Assembly: GCA_018005585.1 (NCBI GenBank)
Contig: JAGMZX010000012.1
Location: 25,253 to 67,049 of the forward strand
Length of the DNA: 41,797 nt
From: Candidatus Hydrogenedentota bacterium
GTDB taxonomy: Bacteria > Hydrogenedentota > Hydrogenedentia > Hydrogenedentales > JAGMZX01
Reading direction: 5' to 3'
Each line of letters starts with the position of its first letter. The first letter of the stretch is position 1. Shown piece by piece: positions 16,338 to 24,466 of the stretch. A program made the position numbers and the translations under genes. The notes under the pieces are model-generated. The model searched no databases, was not told the DNA's origin, and saw only the letters and a list, made by a program, of their open reading frames with translations.

Positions 16338-17575
16338 GAGGCGCCCTCCAATGCTTCACCCGCGCCCGCGCGCTGCGCCGGAGCGCGCCGCAACAAGTCG
16401 TCAACAACGGGGAATACGTCCTCAGGGGAAATCGTCTTCAGACAGACATTGTTCGTGCAGCGCGTATCCTTCGAGTAGAACAGGTTCAAGCACGGGCTGC
16501 AATGGAGTTCCCGGTAGAACACGCGATGATGTTCGCCGACGGGGCCGTAGAGTCTTGGCGTTTCCGGGCCGAAGAAAGAAACGGTAGGTATGCCGCACGC
16601 CACCGCGAGATGCAACGGACCGCTGTCGTTGCCGATAAATAGGACGGCTCGACGCAGCAAGGCGGCCAATTCCTCGATGCTGAGATGGCCCGCCAGGTTG
16701 TGCACGCGGCGGTCCGGGAAACGTCGCGCCAAGCCGTCCACATAGCCGGATTCCTCCCCGGCGCCGATTAGGGCCACGACGAGGTGCGCGCCGTAAGGCT
16801 CCGCAGACAGCATCTCGCGGATCAGCCGCTCGAAATGGCCCAGGGGCCAGCGCCGATTCGGACACAGATCGCTCGCGTTCACGTTCGCAACCACGAGTAG
16901 ATCATCTGCACGCAACCTCTCACTTTCGAGCAGCGCATCGACGCGCGCCAAGGCTTCGGGCCTCGGCCGGATGCCGCATTCGGACAGCGGCCGGTACGTC
17001 GCGGGGACGCCGAGCGGCGCGAGCATCTTCAGGAAAAGGCGCGAGATGTGCTGGGACACGTCAATAGCGATCATGTGGGTGAAAATCCAGTCGCGGACGC
17101 GCCGGTTATTGAAGAAACCGATGCAAACTGTGTGCGTCGTCCGCAGGAGCCGTGTAATCAACGCCACGTAGTAGGAAAAGAACTCGCAATCGAAGATGAT
17201 ATCGAAGCGTTGACGCCGCAGCCGAAGAATCTGCCTAATTGTCTCCGCAAGGAACACGAGAATCCCCTTGCGAAATTCGACCGTGGCCACGTCGTCGATC
17301 ATGGGGAGCAGCCGGGCAGCACCGGCGTTCTGCGCAAACGTCAGCAGCGTGATGCGCGCATCGGGATGCGCTTCTTTCAGCGCCGCGAGCATCGGGCACA
17401 TCTGGAGAATGCTGCCGAATCCGAAACACTTGATGGCCAGAATGGCGCGCGGCGCTTGGGGCGGCGTAGCCCGGCGTTTGCCTCCGAACATGGAAACGAC
17501 GTCTAGCAACCGCAATCCGAGACACAACAGGAAGCCGCAATGAAGATCAATCTTTCGCGCCAGACTGACTCTCAC
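16322..17575 (-). CDS. glycosyltransferase family 9 (heptosyltransferase-like)
   Basis: The 417-residue cytoplasmic enzyme has the GT9 layout: an N-terminal Rossmann domain (ILAIKCFGFGSILQMCPMLAAL, the acceptor side) and a C-terminal ADP-sugar domain. Diagnostic later text includes VVANVNASDLCPNRRWP, VALIGAGEESGYVDGL, NLAGHLSIEELAALLRRA and LFIGNDSGPLHLAVACGIPTVSFFGPETPRLYGP, quoted here in separate pieces of the family's donor-binding core. A cysteine pair near the end (HCSPCLNLF, RCTNNVC) is as in many family members. GT9 enzymes transfer heptose or related sugars to lipopolysaccharide core. The GTG start at 17575 overlaps the upstream stop by 4 bp (GTGA), so translation is coupled. An N-terminal extension of ~40 residues with a hydrophobic stretch may tether it to the membrane. 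Confidence 0.92.
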   Translation of the reverse strand: MRVSLARKIDLHCGFLLCLGLRLLDVVSMFGGKRRATPPQAPRAILAIKCFGFGSILQMCPMLAALKEAHPDARITLLTFAQNAGAARLLPMIDDVATVEFRKGILVFLAETIRQILRLRRQRFDIIFDCEFFSYYVALITRLLRTTHTVCIGFFNNRRVRDWIFTHMIAIDVSQHISRLFLKMLAPLGVPATYRPLSECGIRPRPEALARVDALLESERLRADDLLVVANVNASDLCPNRRWPLGHFERLIREMLSAEPYGAHLVVALIGAGEESGYVDGLARRFPDRRVHNLAGHLSIEELAALLRRAVLFIGNDSGPLHLAVACGIPTVSFFGPETPRLYGPVGEHHRVFYRELHCSPCLNLFYSKDTRCTNNVCLKTISPEDVFPVVDDLLRRAPAQRAGAGEALEGASCSES

Positions 17576-19626
17576 GGGGTGCGATCCTCAGGCCCCTCCT
17601 GCGGGGTTATGCGCTGTACGGCCTGGACCCAGATTGCCATATCGCGCAGGTCAATGTGAAAACCGGCCGGCGCAGGGGGATTTACGTACCATCCCGCGGA
17701 TGCGGCCTGGACGCCTGGCGGACATAATACCCGAAACTGGAACACGGCCCATCTGGGGCGCATTCCGTTCGATGAAGCGCTGGGCACGGCCCTGCGCCTG
17801 CTATCCACGATAGACCCGTGTGCATCAAAGAAGCGCAACGCCAGACCCGTATTTCGCAGGCTTACGTCGCCCCTGACCGCCGCGCGAACTGTAATCAGGT
17901 TACCCTCGGACACCGAAAACGGCGGCGAGTATGTCGCCCAGAATGCGTCCGGTTCGGGAAAGCGCACCCGAAGCGCGGAATGCCCCGGAGTTTGCTCACC
18001 TGCCGCCGCGGTCAGTTCGACGTGACCGGCGTCGCCGTCCATGGTCCACGGATGCAACCGCGCCAGCGGCGGCGCGGCCTGATCGACGCTGAACGGCGGA
18101 GCAAGCGTTCTTTGCGGGGTCCCCAACGCGAGCCACCCCTGATACAGCGCGCAGCCGCGGTACGAGGCGGCCGGTCGCATGGCGTGCGCGCCGGAAATCT
18201 GCGGCAACTCGGCCAAATCGGGCGGCGACGCGATCCACCAGAGTCGGCAGCTTTCGGGCGGCTCGGGACTTGGCCGGAGGACGGGGAACACGTAACGCGT
18301 CAGGTAATGCTCGACGGGCGCGGGCAACTGCTGATCAAAACCGACAACATCGTCATCCTCCATGTGTACGGCGAGGAAGCGAGCGGCGGACTTGCAGTCC
18401 GCGAACACACACGTGAGCCAGGTTGTCCCGCGGGGGAAATCCCGGACGTAGAAATGGGCCGTCGCCGCACAGTATAGGCCGATGAAGACGCAGGCCGTCG
18501 CCGTGCGCAATCCCGAGGATGACGAGACCAAAAAGCCCGGAATGCGGGCAAGCGCCCACGCCAGCGCATCGATGCAGGCCACGACCCCGGCGGCCAGCGC
18601 TATGACGAAGAATGGCAATAGAAACAAGGTGTAACGCGGTTCCGGCTTGAGGTCCACGACGAGCAACGCCGCAGCCGGACACGCCAATGCAGCAAGGAGA
18701 ATGCCTGCCCCGAATCGCCTGCGCGCGAGCGCCGTAAGGAGACCGAACAGAGCGAGCGCCGCGGCACACCAGAAGGCTATGCCGACAAGGCCGGTAATCG
18801 ATTCGGCGAATCTGTCGAACGGATGCCAGACAGACTGTTCCGCGCCGGACAAGAAGTTCAGGAGGTCTTCGGGCCACGCGCCGTGGAAGATGCGCCGCCA
18901 TAACCCGCGATGGAGCGAAAAGACAGGAAGGTAGGCGATACATACAAGCGCCAGGCCTATGCCAAGTGCGGCCGCTGTAATGGCGGCGCGCCCGAGCGCC
19001 TGAATGGGTCGTGACCGGCCCGCCAGGCATACCCCCGCCGTGAACGCGACAAGGACCGCGGCCCAGGCGCTGAGCAGGACAAGGGAGGAGAGGTGCGTGA
19101 GGCCCATGACGAATGTGCAGAGCGCCAGTGCGGCCAGTCTCGGCACCGTGGGTCGATCAAGGCAGAGGTAGAGCAAGAGCGCGGAAGCCAGTGCGCAGAG
19201 CATGACCAAGGTGTAGCCGCGCGCGCTCATGGAATACGCGACATGATAAGGGGCCCAGGCAAGCAACGCCGCCGCAACAAGTGCGACGGCGCGGCTGTTG
19301 AGCAAAGTCCGGCCCGCACCATACACCGTTGGAATAGCGGCTAACCCAAACACCAGGGCGGGAAGCTGCAGCACCCAGTCCCGTTCGCCGAACGCCAGAT
19401 ACGCCAGCCACATCAGGAATGAATAGACCGGGTGGTTCGTCGAAAAGTACGGCTGAAGAAAGATGCCGCGCCACCCTTTCCTGACGAAAAGGTCGAATGC
19501 CACGGCTTCGTCCGGGGTGATGCAGTAGTCCCAGCCTTGAAGTCGGAGCAGGAGGCCGAATAACAGGATTCCGCACAGCAAGGCGCGCGTGGCATGGCGT
19601 TCAGCATGTGGAGTACTGTTCGCCAT
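17572..19626 (-). CDS. GT39-like membrane glycosyltransferase with jelly-roll C-terminal domain
   Basis: The 684-residue protein opens with a transmembrane helix followed by the first extracytoplasmic loop DYCITPDEAVAFDLF (acidic pair as in PMT/ArnT enzymes). NHPVYSFLMWLAYLAFGERDW and further helices follow to about residue 400, the GT39/GT-C fold that uses polyprenyl-phosphate sugars on the periplasmic side. Residues ~530-670 are different: WATYSPPFSVSEGNLITV, LALRFFDAHGSIVDSRRR and GWYVNPPAPAGFHIDL read like a carbohydrate-binding jelly roll of the CBM4/9 type. I start at ATG 19626; a GTG at 19692 in frame adds 22 polar residues. It leads the operon with GT9 and radical SAM genes. Acceptor and sugar are unknown. 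Confidence 0.84.
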   Translation of the reverse strand: MANSTPHAERHATRALLCGILLFGLLLRLQGWDYCITPDEAVAFDLFVRKGWRGIFLQPYFSTNHPVYSFLMWLAYLAFGERDWVLQLPALVFGLAAIPTVYGAGRTLLNSRAVALVAAALLAWAPYHVAYSMSARGYTLVMLCALASALLLYLCLDRPTVPRLAALALCTFVMGLTHLSSLVLLSAWAAVLVAFTAGVCLAGRSRPIQALGRAAITAAALGIGLALVCIAYLPVFSLHRGLWRRIFHGAWPEDLLNFLSGAEQSVWHPFDRFAESITGLVGIAFWCAAALALFGLLTALARRRFGAGILLAALACPAAALLVVDLKPEPRYTLFLLPFFVIALAAGVVACIDALAWALARIPGFLVSSSSGLRTATACVFIGLYCAATAHFYVRDFPRGTTWLTCVFADCKSAARFLAVHMEDDDVVGFDQQLPAPVEHYLTRYVFPVLRPSPEPPESCRLWWIASPPDLAELPQISGAHAMRPAASYRGCALYQGWLALGTPQRTLAPPFSVDQAAPPLARLHPWTMDGDAGHVELTAAAGEQTPGHSALRVRFPEPDAFWATYSPPFSVSEGNLITVRAAVRGDVSLRNTGLALRFFDAHGSIVDSRRRAVPSASSNGMRPRWAVFQFRVLCPPGVQAASAGWYVNPPAPAGFHIDLRDMAIWVQAVQRITPQEGPEDRTP

Positions 19627-19718
19627 GTGATTGTTATGCGTCGCGCCCAAAAGACGGGGCTCCCGCGTGGTTATCGGGCGGCATTGTCCCACACTTGCGT
19701 CGGTAAACGGAAACCGCG

Positions 19719-19752
19719 GCCCTGGAGACCGCTGCGCGTCCGCCTCCAGGGC
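19719..19752 (-). terminator. possible terminator after the GntR regulator gene
   Basis: A perfect 9-bp inverted repeat, GCCCTGGAG at 19719-19727 and CTCCAGGGC at 19744-19752, lies 40 bp beyond the regulator's stop. On the minus strand it is followed by a modest T-containing stretch (GCGGTTTCCGTTT), weaker than a standard U-tract. It also lies in the leader of the membrane glycosyltransferase gene and could act there instead. Confidence 0.4.
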
Positions 19753-19791
19753 TCATTCATTGTCCGTTCAGTCCGGGAACCCCGGCGGGTC

Positions 19792-20208
19792 TTACTCGGC
19801 GGCCAGGTACGGCTGCGGTGCGGTCTCGATCGTCTGGGATACGATCTTGCGAATATCCGCGGCGGGCAGCCCGCAAGCGATGCACTCCGCCACCGCTTCC
19901 TTCAGGTGGCTGCGAACGGACGAAAGAGCGCGATCCCGGCAAATCCTTGTTGCCTTTTCGGAGATGGTGACGCCGACGCCGCGCCGGGTGTGCACCACTT
20001 CCAGCAGTTCCAGGTCCCGATAGGCCTTCGTTACGGTGTTGGGGTTGACATCGAGCATGTTGGACATCTCGCGCACCGAGGGCAGCAGATCTCCCGCCTT
20101 CAGTTTGCCCGACGCCACCGCGAATTCAATCTGATTCTCGATCTGCACGTAGACGGCAATCGCACTGTCCAGGTTGATGGAAAAGGGCGCTTCTTCTTTG
20201 TTCGCCAT
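19792..20208 (-). CDS. GntR-family transcriptional regulator, YtrA type
   Basis: The 138-residue protein has an N-terminal GntR winged helix: VQIENQIEFAVASGKLKAGD, then LLPSVREMSNMLDVNPNTVT (41-60) as the helix-turn-helix and TRRGVGVTI (74-82) as the wing. The C-terminal part is only about 55 residues and helical, with no ligand-binding FadR or UTRA domain, which defines the short YtrA subgroup. YtrA regulators usually repress an adjacent ABC transporter operon; none is next to this gene. ATG 20208 has AGGAG 9 nt upstream; an in-frame start at 20241 would begin inside the leader. A perfect 9-bp dyad 31 bp upstream of the ATG is a candidate autoregulatory operator. Confidence 0.92.
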   Translation of the reverse strand: MANKEEAPFSINLDSAIAVYVQIENQIEFAVASGKLKAGDLLPSVREMSNMLDVNPNTVTKAYRDLELLEVVHTRRGVGVTISEKATRICRDRALSSVRSHLKEAVAECIACGLPAADIRKIVSQTIETAPQPYLAAE

Positions 20209-20238
20209 GTCCTCAGACTCCTTTCTTCCTGTTGTCCC

Positions 20239-20263
20239 CAACGAAGGCGGGTTACCTTCGTTG
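20239..20263. promoter_or_regulatory. perfect inverted repeat, candidate operator of the GntR regulator
   Basis: CAACGAAGG (20239-20247) and CCTTCGTTG (20255-20263) are exact reverse complements around a 7-nt centre. The repeat lies between rsmI and the regulator, 31 bp before the regulator's ATG and just upstream of its ribosome site. There is no T-run after it on the minus strand, which speaks against a terminator. GntR dimers bind such dyads, so autoregulation is a fair inference. Confidence 0.55.
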
Positions 20264-20362
20264 ACCCATACACCTCTTCACCTTAAATTGCTTACGGGCT
20301 CGCTGCGTAACTACCTCGCCACCTTTTGCCGCACACGAACGCCAGAATTGCCTCACCCTCAG

Positions 20363-21118
20363 TCACTCCTCCGCCGGTCGCATGCCCCCCTGAAAACCTG
20401 CCGCGCCGACCGCTCTTTCAAACTTCGGGTGGCGCCCCGCCACGACCAACGTCGTTTCTCCTTTCACTTCATGAGTATCATACCATTTTTGAAGGTCGGA
20501 AAGATAGCCCCTGCGCGCCTGTTCGAATTTTTTCGTAAGCTCCACGCAGACCGCGGCGCAGCGGTCGCCCAATATTTCATGCGCCGCGCCCAGCAGCGCC
20601 GCCAGGCGGAACGGCGACTCGAAGAAGACCAGCGTATGAGGAGAGTCTCGTTCCATTTCGAGAAAACGGGCACGCGCACCGGGCTTCCGCGGCGGAAATC
20701 CTTTGAATGTGTAACTGGATGTCGGCAACCCGGAGACAAGCAACGCCACATGCACCGCGCTGGGTCCGGGTACTGCCACAATTTCGTGGCCGGCCTCGAT
20801 GCTGGCACTGATCACGCGGTAGCCCGGGTCGCTGATGCCCGGGCAACCACCCTCGCTGCACAGGGCTACGGCAACACCCGCGTCGAGCAGGCCCAGAATC
20901 CGCTTGGCCGCGTGTTCCTCGTTATGCTCATGACACGAAAACCACGTCCTGGGCCGCGGGATGTCATAGCGCTCGAACAGGCGCGGCGTCACGCGCGTGT
21001 CCTCGCACGCGACCGCGCCCACCTCTCCCAGCACGCGCACGGCGCGGAAGCTGAGGTCTTCCAGGTTGCCGATCGGCGTCGCAATAACGTAAAGCGTGCC
21101 CACGTGCGTCTTCCCCAA
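20363..21118 (-). CDS. rsmI: 16S rRNA (cytidine(1402)-2'-O)-methyltransferase
   Basis: RsmI methylates the ribose of C1402 in 16S rRNA, tuning decoding fidelity. At 251 residues it is slightly shorter than E. coli RsmI (286). It has the class III SAM methyltransferase signatures: LYVIATPIGNLEDLSFRAV at the N-terminus, ACEDTRVTPRLFERYDI near 37, FSCHEHNE near 60, CSEGGCPGISDPGYRVI near 87 and VPGPSAVHVALLVSGLP near 116. FFESPFRL, then VCVELTKKFEQARRG and GETTLVVAG near the C-terminus complete the family text. It lies 20 bp after the GHMP kinase gene, probably on one transcript, and 154 bp before the GntR gene. Confidence 0.96.
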   Translation of the reverse strand: MGKTHVGTLYVIATPIGNLEDLSFRAVRVLGEVGAVACEDTRVTPRLFERYDIPRPRTWFSCHEHNEEHAAKRILGLLDAGVAVALCSEGGCPGISDPGYRVISASIEAGHEIVAVPGPSAVHVALLVSGLPTSSYTFKGFPPRKPGARARFLEMERDSPHTLVFFESPFRLAALLGAAHEILGDRCAAVCVELTKKFEQARRGYLSDLQKWYDTHEVKGETTLVVAGRHPKFERAVGAAGFQGGMRPAEE

Positions 21119-21138
21119 GCCCAGATTCGCGCTGGAAC

Positions 21139-22137
21139 CTAGGCTTCGATTTGCGGCTTGAAAACGGCGATGTCCGCCTCTTGAAAAACGCTGACCAGGC
21201 GCCCGAACATCGTTTCGTCTTCGTAGGTTCCCACAATAGCTCCGCCGGAACCCGCGAATTTCGCGTGCGCCCCTACGCTGCGCGCGCGCTCGACCATGTC
21301 GACATTGCGCGGGTCCAACTTATAGATCGAACGACGGCGCTCGAAGTTCGCATCCATAAGCGGCCCAATTTCGCGGCCGCGCCCCGCCAGAATCAGCGCG
21401 CGCGCCTCCGCGGCGTAGCCGGCGAAATCTTTCATCGCCTGCACCAATTCCGGGTCGCCGCGCAGCCAGCGCTCGCGGATGTTGTTATGGAACGTTTCCG
21501 AGCCTTCTCCAAGGTCCCGCTGATACGCAACGAACAGCGGCGGCAACAGACGGCAGTCGATCTCTTCATAGACCCCGTGCCCCTGACTCTCCATGATTGT
21601 CCGGTCAAAGTCCATGTACACGCAGCCTTCGTACACCTGAATGACCCGGTCCTGAAGGCCCGCGGAAATGCTCAATTCCTCCGTCTCGACGCTCAGTATC
21701 AGGTTAGGCAGTACTGCCTTCGGTATCTCGACCTCGTAGTACTCCATGAGGCAGCGCAACGTCGCCGTAACCAGCGCGCTCGAGCCCGCCAGCCCCAGGC
21801 GCCGCGGGATGGTCGACCGGTAGCGGACCGAGAAGCTCTTGGGCGCCAGCGCCAGCTTGTGCTGGTCACAGTATTCCACGAACTTGCGTATCGACGCCTT
21901 CATCAGGCGGATGCCGCCATAGTAGCCATTCGCCTTGACGTCCCGCGCCAGTTCCCGGACGGAATCATAGCGTGACCGGTCTTGAAAACTGGGCACAATC
22001 TCGACCTCGGGATGTTCGTACAGGCTCACCTTCGCCGAGAAATCCCGGATCACAAAGCTGATAGTCTTGCCGAAGTAGCCGTCTGACGGATTTCCAATCA
22101 GCCCGGCACGGGCATACGCTACCGCTTCACATGCCAT
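21139..22137 (-). CDS. GHMP-family sugar kinase, glucuronokinase-like
   Basis: The 332-residue kinase has the GHMP N-terminal signature ARAGLIGNPSDGYFGKTISF (10-28), in which the GNPSDGYFG phrase recalls plant glucuronokinase. The ATP loop is GLAGSSALVTA (115-125) and the C-terminal glycine motif is KFAGSGGAIVGTY. GHMP kinases phosphorylate small hydroxyl compounds such as glucuronate, galactose or mevalonate; 1-phosphorylation of an uronic acid is my favoured guess, from the N-terminal motif alone. The ATG at 22137 has AAGGAG 6 nt upstream; in-frame codons further out have no such site. A good promoter sits 30-58 nt upstream. rsmI follows after 20 bp. Confidence 0.85.
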   Translation of the reverse strand: MACEAVAYARAGLIGNPSDGYFGKTISFVIRDFSAKVSLYEHPEVEIVPSFQDRSRYDSVRELARDVKANGYYGGIRLMKASIRKFVEYCDQHKLALAPKSFSVRYRSTIPRRLGLAGSSALVTATLRCLMEYYEVEIPKAVLPNLILSVETEELSISAGLQDRVIQVYEGCVYMDFDRTIMESQGHGVYEEIDCRLLPPLFVAYQRDLGEGSETFHNNIRERWLRGDPELVQAMKDFAGYAAEARALILAGRGREIGPLMDANFERRRSIYKLDPRNVDMVERARSVGAHAKFAGSGGAIVGTYEDETMFGRLVSVFQEADIAVFKPQIEA

Positions 22138-22166
22138 CCGCATCTCCTTGAAAATGGAAGATTCTG

Positions 22167-22195
22167 AGCATACGAAAGCGTTAACGGCAATGCAA
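22167..22195 (-). promoter_or_regulatory. sigma70-type promoter of the GHMP kinase gene
   Basis: On the minus strand TTGCAT (22195-22190), a 17-nt spacer and TATGCT (22172-22167) form a near-consensus promoter. The transcript would begin near 22160, giving a leader of about 24 nt that contains the AAGGAG ribosome site. Confidence 0.65.
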
Positions 22196-22295
22196 ATGCA
22201 CCGGATTTGCCCCATTTTGCCCAGGTAACCCGCGTTTGGTGGCGCGGCAAGTCGCGATCGTGATATGAAGGGTGCTCCAATCGGAAGAGGTTCTT

Positions 22296-22751
22296 ATGGT
22301 CGGCGGAATACTGAACGGTTTCGACATCGTGACACGGCATCTCATCATGGAGAAGGACCTGAACGCTGAAGGGCATCTCTTCGGCGGCGCAATGCTGGCC
22401 TGGCTCGATGAGGCGACGGGCGTCTACGTCATGGAAAAGATCGGCTACCCGGATTTTGTCACGGTCGGGCTGGACGACGTATATTTCAAGGCGCCGGGGC
22501 ACCGCGGCGACGTCATTACCATCTACTGCAGGATTGTGAAGACCGGCGCTTCGTCCATCACGGCGGAGACCAAGGCGGTCAACCACGAATTGCGCACGGG
22601 CGTGGACCGCGAGATCATCACCTGTCATTTCACGTTCGTGTGTCTCAAAGACCACAAGGCATATCCGTATTTCAAAAGTCCCGAGTACCGGAATTGGTTG
22701 AAACGGCAGCAGGCCGCCGGCCGCCCGAAAACGCGGCGGCGCGCCCCGTGA
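22296..22751 (+). CDS. hotdog-fold acyl-CoA thioesterase
   Basis: The 151-residue protein belongs to the YciA/BACH-type hotdog thioesterases, which release free acids from acyl-CoA in the cytoplasm. The active-site segment DLNAEGHLFGGAMLAWLDEA (21-40) supplies the Asn23 and Asp38 typical of this group. The central strand text DFVTVGLDDVYFKAPGHRGD and IVKTGASSITAETKAV is also as in the family. The ATG at 22296 has GGAAGAGG 5 nt before it; a GTG at 22272 would add eight residues. It is followed after 17 bp by the isomerase-like gene on the same strand and is divergent from the GHMP kinase. The acyl substrate cannot be told from the sequence. Confidence 0.9.
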   Translation: MVGGILNGFDIVTRHLIMEKDLNAEGHLFGGAMLAWLDEATGVYVMEKIGYPDFVTVGLDDVYFKAPGHRGDVITIYCRIVKTGASSITAETKAVNHELRTGVDREIITCHFTFVCLKDHKAYPYFKSPEYRNWLKRQQAAGRPKTRRRAP

Positions 22752-22768
22752 GGACCAGGAGACCCCTT

Positions 22769-23713
22769 ATGACAACCGTAATGAATCGTCGAGGCTTTCT
22801 GTGCGCCGCGGCGGCAGGCGCGGGCGCGGCCGTCACCTCCAGCGCGCTGGCCCAAACGCCCGCGCAGCGCTACCAGGAGTCGATCAGCCCTTGGCCTCTT
22901 GCGCTCAACGCAAGCACAATCCGGCCCACGCCGCCGCTGGACAAGATTCGCGTCGCCGCGGAAACCGGGTGGGATGCCATCGAGCTGTGGATCAACGATC
23001 TGGAGCAAATCGAAGACGAAGGCGGCAACCTGAAGGATGTAGCCAAACAAATCCAGGACCTCGGCCTCTTTGTCCCGAACATCATTGGCCTGTGGGACTG
23101 CCTGCCGCCGACGCCGGCAGCCTTCAACGAGTCCCTCGTGAAGACGCGCGAGCGCATGTGCCGCGCCGCGGATATCGGCTCGCATTTCGTCGCGGCCATT
23201 CCGTCGCCGGACCGCCCCGATTTCGACCTGAAATGGGGCGCGGAGTGTTACCGGCGCCTGCTTGATATCGGGCGCAACGACTACGGGATCACCGTCGCGT
23301 TCGAGTTTGTCGGGTTCATGAAGGGCGTACACCGGCTCGGTCAGGCTGCGGCCATTGCGCTCGACGCGGACCACCCGGACGCCTGCCTCATCTGCGACAC
23401 GTTCCACTTGTACCGGGGCGGCTCGGGATTCCACGGCATACGGCACGTCGCACCCACGCTTATCGCCAATTTCCATTGGAATGACATGCCCGCGGACGTG
23501 CCCCAGTTCGAGGGCAAAGACGAACACCGCCTCTATCCCGGCGAGGGTATCCTGCCGCTGAACCAGGCGCTGCAGGACCTGAAGGCCATCGGTTATGCGC
23601 GCACGCTCTCGCTCGAACTGTTCCGCCGCGAGCATTGGGAACAAGACCCGAAGGCCGTGGCCGAGACCGGTCTACGCAAGATGCGAGACAATATTGCCGC
23701 CGCGGGCGTATAA
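22769..23713 (+). CDS. Tat-exported TIM-barrel sugar isomerase/epimerase-like protein
   Basis: The 314-residue protein carries a twin-arginine signal (NRRGFLCAAAAGAGAAV, residues 6-22), so it is exported folded. The remainder is an AP-endonuclease-2/xylose-isomerase-like barrel: LDKIRVAAETGWDAIELWI near 56, FVPNIIGLWDCLP, VAFEFVGFMKG near 170, ICDTFHLYRGGSGF near 210, HWNDMP and EHRLYPGEGILPLNQAL. The Glu, Asp-His and His-Asp positions of these pieces are the usual metal ligands of the family; hydroxypyruvate isomerase and inosose-type enzymes are close in style. Substrate unknown. The ATG at 22769 has AGGAG 7 nt upstream. The frame is open upstream through the thioesterase gene, without family residues. 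Confidence 0.9.
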   Translation: MTTVMNRRGFLCAAAAGAGAAVTSSALAQTPAQRYQESISPWPLALNASTIRPTPPLDKIRVAAETGWDAIELWINDLEQIEDEGGNLKDVAKQIQDLGLFVPNIIGLWDCLPPTPAAFNESLVKTRERMCRAADIGSHFVAAIPSPDRPDFDLKWGAECYRRLLDIGRNDYGITVAFEFVGFMKGVHRLGQAAAIALDADHPDACLICDTFHLYRGGSGFHGIRHVAPTLIANFHWNDMPADVPQFEGKDEHRLYPGEGILPLNQALQDLKAIGYARTLSLELFRREHWEQDPKAVAETGLRKMRDNIAAAGV

Positions 23714-23721
23714 GAGGGCTC

Positions 23722-23754
23722 GGGGCGGGGCGCGCCCTTAGCGCGCCTCGGCCC
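23722..23754. terminator. GC-rich hairpin between two convergent genes
   Basis: Bases 23722-23735 and 23741-23754 pair almost completely (10 bp next to a 5-nt loop, one mismatch, then 3 more), a very stable stem. It spans the end of the TPR gene, whose stop codon overlaps the loop, and begins 9 bp after the isomerase stop. No U-tract follows on either strand, so it would be an imperfect or factor-assisted barrier rather than a classical terminator. Confidence 0.45.
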
Positions 23755-24466
23755 CCGTTCCGGATACGCCGTATTTCGCGAGTGCGTCGCGCGCCGGGCG
23801 GCATTCCGGATTAATGCGCAAGGCGTGACGCCAGTCTTGGACAGCCGCCACGGTGTGGCCCGCCTGTTCGTGGGCCAGCCCGCGCAACAGCAGCGCCTGC
23901 TCGTTATCGGGGTCCTTCGCCACAATAGCATCAAGCAATGCGATGGCCTTGATGGGGTCGCCGCCCTGACTGCGCTCCGCAAACACGAAGGGCTTCACTT
24001 CGGTGAGCCGCGCCCTCAAGTTATCCGGGTCCAGTTCCAGCGCCCGGGCAAGCGCCGAGTCCATCAGTTTCCGGTACTTCTTCGCCTGGTAACCGGTGCG
24101 GATCATGACGCCGTACACGTCCGCGCGGATCCGCTGCGTTTCCGACGTTTCCGGCAGTCCATCGAGGCATCCGAGGGCTTCCCCGGCCGCGGCGTCGATC
24201 TGTGCGCCCAGCGCGCGCCGCGCCGCGCGGTCTTCCGGCGGCAACGCTTCAAATTCGATGCGCCGCAATTCCGCGAGCAGCAGCAGGCTGCGCACGAACC
24301 ACTCCCTCCGCGCCGGGTCGGCCAGCGCTTCCGCGTCCGCACGCTGCGCCTCAACCAGCGCCGCTGCCGCCGCGGCGTCATAACGGCATTGCGCGTCGCG
24401 CAGGCCGTCCTCGACCGCGCCCGGACTCGCCGGTTGCGTCAGCAGCAGGACAAGCAGCGGGATCAT
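23738..24466 (-). CDS. TPR-repeat protein, exported or membrane-anchored
   Basis: The 242-residue protein starts at ATG 24466, overlapping the hydrolase stop by 4 bp (ATGA). Its first 20 residues (MIPLLVLLLTQPASPGAVED) form a short hydrophobic signal. The C-terminal half has tetratricopeptide helices: LMDSALARALELDPDNLRAR, AIALLDAIVAKDPDNEQALL and AAVQDWRHALRINPECRPAR. The middle is helical and Ala/Arg/Glu rich without a known family. TPR domains are protein-binding scaffolds. It ends the five-gene operon with SCP2, RND, adenylate-forming and hydrolase genes, so it may scaffold that machinery; this is inference from context only. Confidence 0.78.
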   Translation of the reverse strand: MIPLLVLLLTQPASPGAVEDGLRDAQCRYDAAAAAALVEAQRADAEALADPARREWFVRSLLLLAELRRIEFEALPPEDRAARRALGAQIDAAAGEALGCLDGLPETSETQRIRADVYGVMIRTGYQAKKYRKLMDSALARALELDPDNLRARLTEVKPFVFAERSQGGDPIKAIALLDAIVAKDPDNEQALLLRGLAHEQAGHTVAAVQDWRHALRINPECRPARDALAKYGVSGTGAEAR

